This document shows positions 60,072 through 64,000 of a DNA stretch of 64,000 nucleotides, in pieces; position 1 is the first letter of the stretch, and every line of letters starts with the position of its first letter. Origin of the DNA: Clavelina lepadiformis (lineage: Eukaryota; Chordata; Ascidiacea; Aplousobranchia; Clavelinidae). The stretch spans positions 13,826,860 through 13,890,859 of the forward strand of contig NC_135244.1 of NCBI RefSeq assembly GCF_947623445.1, read 5' to 3'. The notes beneath the pieces were generated by a model. The model made no database searches. It was given only the letters and a program-made list of their open reading frames with translations, and had not been told where the DNA came from. A program made the translations under genes and the position numbers.

Positions 60072-61716
60072 TTACCTAATATAAAAGAGTATACAGGCTT
60101 GTAGTCGTTGAAAATAAATATTGTTTTTTCAAATCCACAGTCTTCATGCGTACCGTAATGTAATACAAAAAACGATGACCTGGAGAAATTGGATCCGGCC
60201 AAGACGTATATTTTTGAGATGGATGGCCGAAATAACTCTAAAAGTTCCACAAAATTTGATTTATCTATCGTCAAGTATCAAAAAAACGATTGCAAATCTT
60301 CGGAAAGTTCCGGTGTTGACTGCGTTTTGGTTTTTAGTATATTCCTCTAAACCAAAAACTGCGAAATGCACTCGATGTAATTGGAACATCCTTAGCATAT
60401 TCTGTATTTTGAAGATGACACTGTAGAAATGAAAGAGCTAAAACTCATTTAAGCTTTAAGTATTGGCCAACAATCATCTCACCGTCTGCGACAACGTGGG
60501 AACATATGAATGGAACAAAGAAGTAAATTTATTTGCATCAGGGCCGCCATCATAGTACAATCTTTTACGTCTAATTCCATTTTATGCGTTTATGTAGGCT
60601 ATAGTATTTTCACCTATTAAAATACTTTGCTTACAGATGGTTAACTGTGGTGTAACCTATTTCATTACAGTTCGGCCTACTATCAGAAGTATGTTTCAAA
60701 CTCATTCTTGCATATTAGGTTTTGATTTAAGTTAGCACTGCCGTTGATATGAGTGATATCTTTCCACAATCTAATTTAACATTTGGTGCTTTTCGCTGAA
60801 CTGCAAGTAACAAACTCTGTCTATAGCCTACATGTGGGAATTGGCCCTACTCAGCGAATGCTGTGACTCAACCTGTCAGAATTGTATTATAATGTTGTAC
60901 CATTTGTATGTAGGCTATACCGGAATGCTATTTGTGGTACGATTAAAAAGTCACTAAAGGTATTCGTACATGTATCAGTCACGTTTCGTACGTATTATGT
61001 GTAAAGCCAACTTCATGCAGTCTGACAGCGTTATGCTAAAACCCACAAATAAAAAGAAACAAATCATAATTGTAACAAACAACATTTGCCATTTTGTATA
61101 AGCAATATGTAATATTCAGACCATGTCTGGCACTCCCATATGGCTGCGCCCGGGCACAAATGTTTCTATTTCCCCCACACTAGCTACGTCTCTGTACCGA
61201 GTTTGTCTCTTTGCTAGTTTCAACAGACGCATACTCGGCACATATTATTTTATTTAGTTTCTGTTTTCGCTTTTTCTACGACATTTCCTATTATTGGCTT
61301 TTCCTACGACATTGTCGAGCAAGGTTTTAGTGAAGTATTGCACATGTGTAATAAATATTCCAATCGTCTCGATATGAACAACACCGGGGGAAATGCAATA
61401 CGACTTAAGCTTTCTAGCTTGCAACCAGCGTATAACAGTCTTGCAGAAAAAACACCAGGCACAAGTGTCGCATTAGCTCGTATACTCATCCCGTTTTGCA
61501 TTCGTACAGAGTGCAGACTACAGACTTGTGATCTCTTATTGGACGCTTTAAATGTCTCATAAGAGAAGGAAGTAAATTGACAGCAGATTTTCTATGCTAG
61601 TCTCCGGGCAGAGAAATGCATTGATGCATGCAAAATCCAACTTGACATGAATGCTTGCTCTTTCCTAGGCAAGTTCCGGGAACCTGAAGCGCGAAGCCTA
61701 CTTCTAATGTTTTTCG
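60072..61716. other. non-coding interval right of the LTR element
   Basis: No exon, RNA gene or complete repeat was identified. Frames at 60121-60426 plus and 61304-61562 (both strands) overlap each other and show no family features. Confidence 0.5.
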
Positions 61717-61820
61717 GGGTCTAGTATACAAGTGCACAACCACAGGATGCCTTTGTTACTTACTAGATCCCAGCTACTCAAATTGTGTCGTTATCTGGTT
61801 GTGCAGTTATATACTAGGCC
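61717..61820. mobile_element. 104-bp MITE, GGGTCTAGTATAC family
   Basis: Begins GGGTCTAGTATACAAGTGCACAACCA and ends CTGGTTGTGCAGTTATATACTAGGCC, an inverted complement with a few changes. Central ACTAGATCCCAGCTAC parallels the copy at 43999. Related single-arm sequence occurs at about 62103-62125 (GGCTAGTATATTAGTGCACAAC). Confidence 0.8.
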
Positions 61821-62173
61821 TAGACCAGTTTTTGTTTGTGGTTACATTTTGTTCAAGTTCTACTATTATCATTCAGTTATGATTTAAATCATTTTGCTGG
61901 CGATCAAGCAATGTAATGGTTTTCGAAAAACTGTTACGGTAGCTTAAACTGTGCTTAGAAAGTCACAGATTTTTTTGGCTAGCGTAATTTAAATGTGATG
62001 AATAGAACTAGAATTCGACTTGGTTTTGATGGTATGGTAGCATTACAGTTTAGAATGCACGGGGTAAACGTTATCTACCCAAAATGCGTGTCTATAGTGT
62101 ATTAGGCTAGTATATTAGTGCACAACTATATGAAGCATTGGTGTATACTATAAGATTCATGCTGCCAAAATAG

Positions 62174-62263
62174 TTGACTCGGTAGTGTAGCGGTTAATGT
62201 ATGTGCCTGCCCACTACATAACACGTTAATAAGTGACTCGGGTTCGATTCCCAATTGTGCCCC
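62174..62263 (+). ncRNA. tRNA-related sequence (SINE head or tRNA relic)
   Basis: GGTAGTGTAGCGGTTAATG resembles an A box, and GGTTCGATTCCC (62230-62241) is a perfect B box. Their spacing is longer than in a class I tRNA and the ends do not form a good acceptor stem (GACTCGG against AATTGTGCC). It may be a tRNA-derived SINE head or a tRNA pseudogene; no anticodon can be assigned safely. Confidence 0.45.
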
Positions 62264-62302
62264 GATCTATGTTATAAGTATTACACTGGCAGTTTATAAA
62301 CT

Positions 62303-62424
62303 TTGGCATTACATTTGTAGGCGTATTTACCCTAGCCTACTATAAAGTTTGCTTTCGATGCACTGGATAAATACGCCCAACTGGAAAGTTTGCGGGATAA
62401 ATGCGCCTACAAGTGTAATGCCAA
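62303..62424. mobile_element. 122-bp MITE with 30-bp terminal inverted repeats
   Basis: Left end TTGGCATTACATTTGTAGGC and right end GCCTACAAGTGTAATGCCAA pair over about 30 bases with three mismatches. The middle AAAGTTTGC...GGAAAGTTTGC repeats directly. No target duplication is certain. No coding capacity. Confidence 0.75.
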
Positions 62425-62675
62425 TGTAACACCTAGCCTATATTATAGAATACAGGGCAAGACGGTAATTCTACACCAGAAAAGTGGTGCAAAAGCCAAT
62501 TTCTTCGCTGGAGAACTTTTTCAAAAAATATCAAATTTATCAATTATTTCATTAACGTTAAGCAGTAACATCAAAGTGAACGTCAGTAGATGAATTGGAA
62601 ATACAAGTGGCACAATTAACATGAAAAATTGATAGAAAAATTGGAAAAGTGTTCATAATATTCGAAGACTAGTTA

Positions 62676-62749
62676 CAGTAAACAGAACTTTATAAATATA
62701 GCAAAATTTTGGACCATATTAAAATAGCCATATTAAGCAGATTCTACTG
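62676..62749. mobile_element. 74-bp pogo/Tigger-like MITE
   Basis: Right end, read on the minus strand, is CAGTAGAATCTGCTTAATATG, matching the left terminus of the element at 29249. Left end CAGTAAACAGAACTTTATAAA is a diverged inverted partner. TA flanks both sides (62674-62675, 62750-62751). Confidence 0.65.
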
Positions 62750-62751
62750 TA

Positions 62752-64000
62752 ATTCTTAATTCGGGACCAAATAAGTACCCACTTAATTGTCTAAATTTAT
62801 CATCTCATAAGAAATTATATCCAGGCAAGGTAATTACCTATTCTTGCGGGCTTGGTTTTTCTTATCAGAAGCTCTTTGCACAAAACATGAAATAAGGACA
62901 TAAACCTAGCGGCAAAAAAGACAATAAAAAATTTGAGAAATATCTAGAATTATCGAAGCGTGACGAATCGTCAAGGTTGGTTTTATTCATTTAGCCATAA
63001 GGATTGGCCAAAATTCGATAAAACCTTTCCGGTTTAAAGAATTTTTTAAAAAGCTGTTAGATAAATCTAAATGATAATACAAGAGTTAGATATGAACTAG
63101 AAAAAGATTGAATAAGTGCACACTTAGCTAAAGTTATTGATCACTTGCACACCTGAGATCTCGGCAAATCCTGCCATGAAATATAGATCGAAATCTGGCT
63201 ATTCAGAATTTCTGTTTTTTTTATAGTTATAATGAGGAAATTTTTAAATCTTTTGGTTTGTTTAGGGTCTGTATATCCTCACACTTGTTGTAAAACTTGT
63301 GGCACACTCACGCCCAACGTTTAGGTGGTCATACCAATTCATAATTAACAAACTAGGCAAAGTTATTTGTTTGAAAGCCAATTTGTAATAAATAAATATT
63401 TAAGGTTTCAATGTGTATCAACACACACTGTGTTTATTGAAAACTGCCATACTTTCTCGTCTGGCCACACATGACCAATTTTGTGTTTTTAGTTTGTCAA
63501 CAAAATTATTACTAAAACATTTGAAAATTTGGAGTTATTACTTTTCATAGTTTTTTTTATTAGAATGCTAATTCTCTTAGCTTTGTAGCAATAACATCAC
63601 CATCCACCACTGACCTCCATCATTCCTTGACGATCATAAAAATGCGCTTTGGAAGTTGTTCACAACAAAATTTTTGTCACTATCTTTTTTCAAAGACGTT
63701 GCTTAAATTAATGCATAATTCATAAGCATTGTCAACATCGATTATGGTTGTGGCATCGACCAAAACCGTTAGTTCTGGATTATATATGTTTTGGATCTGA
63801 CATTTGTTGTGTGTATGATTCACAACTCTCAATGTTTTGCTTCTAAATTGGTAAAATTTTATTTTTTAATGTCCTCATAATGTTTAGGTTGTAGCTTTTT
63901 TTTAGATATATACTCAATCTTTTCCCAGCCTGACAACAAAACAGCCAGATCTCATAGTTTAAATCTTAGTACTGAAGTATACAGATGTTTAACTTTGCCC
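62752..64000. other. non-coding right end of window
   Basis: AT-rich DNA with no open frame above 60 codons, no RNA gene and no repeat that I recognise. Confidence 0.5.

Noticed and set aside
1..64000. CRISPR arrays, bacterial operons, riboswitches, phage genes
   Set aside because: The window is intron-bearing animal DNA; no regularly spaced repeats or prokaryotic gene organisation were seen.

Overview
The window looks like nuclear DNA of an invertebrate chordate, most likely an ascidian tunicate. It is AT-rich, with many short GT-AG introns, metazoan signalling genes and a dense load of small DNA transposons. The tunicate call is an inference from compact gene structure and a possible spliced-leader acceptor; the animal origin is certain.

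Four protein genes are recognised by family sequence. (1) A single-exon Jun/AP-1 transcription factor lies on the minus strand (4450-5664), with a CRE/CCAAT cluster about 1 kb upstream and AU-rich motifs downstream. (2) An EFCAB14-like membrane/coiled-coil protein lies on the minus strand (17257-21230, six exons) and ends without the EF-hands of its vertebrate relatives. (3) An EPS15/EPS15L1 endocytic adaptor lies on the plus strand (28955-39040, 17 exons), with two recognisable EH domains, a coiled coil, about thirteen DPF motifs and two UIMs. (4) ZSWIM2, a SWIM/RING/ZZ/RING ubiquitin ligase, lies on the minus strand (39825-43794, ten exons) tail-to-tail with EPS15. A fifth, unrecognised two-exon gene (49925-50507) encodes a small basic protein and has a truncated pseudogene copy 4-5 kb upstream.

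From about 44 kb to the end the window is mostly repeat-derived. In order it holds the pseudogene copy interrupted by a foldback element with a 9-bp target-site duplication, a tRNA-Asp-like gene and a decayed second tRNA, a dead L1/Tx1-type LINE itself interrupted by a roughly 1-kb insertion, a dead PIF/Harbinger transposase, and a 1.9-kb non-autonomous LTR element whose two 371-bp LTRs read as identical. Several families of MITEs (hAT-like, pogo-like and others) are scattered through introns and intergenic DNA, many with intact target-site duplications.

The left part (1-4 kb and 6.7-17 kb) has no gene I can support. JUN, EFCAB14 and EPS15 also lie near each other on human chromosome 1p, so their order here may reflect old chordate linkage. 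All exon coordinates are hand-read from codon continuity and splice dinucleotides, not from transcripts.
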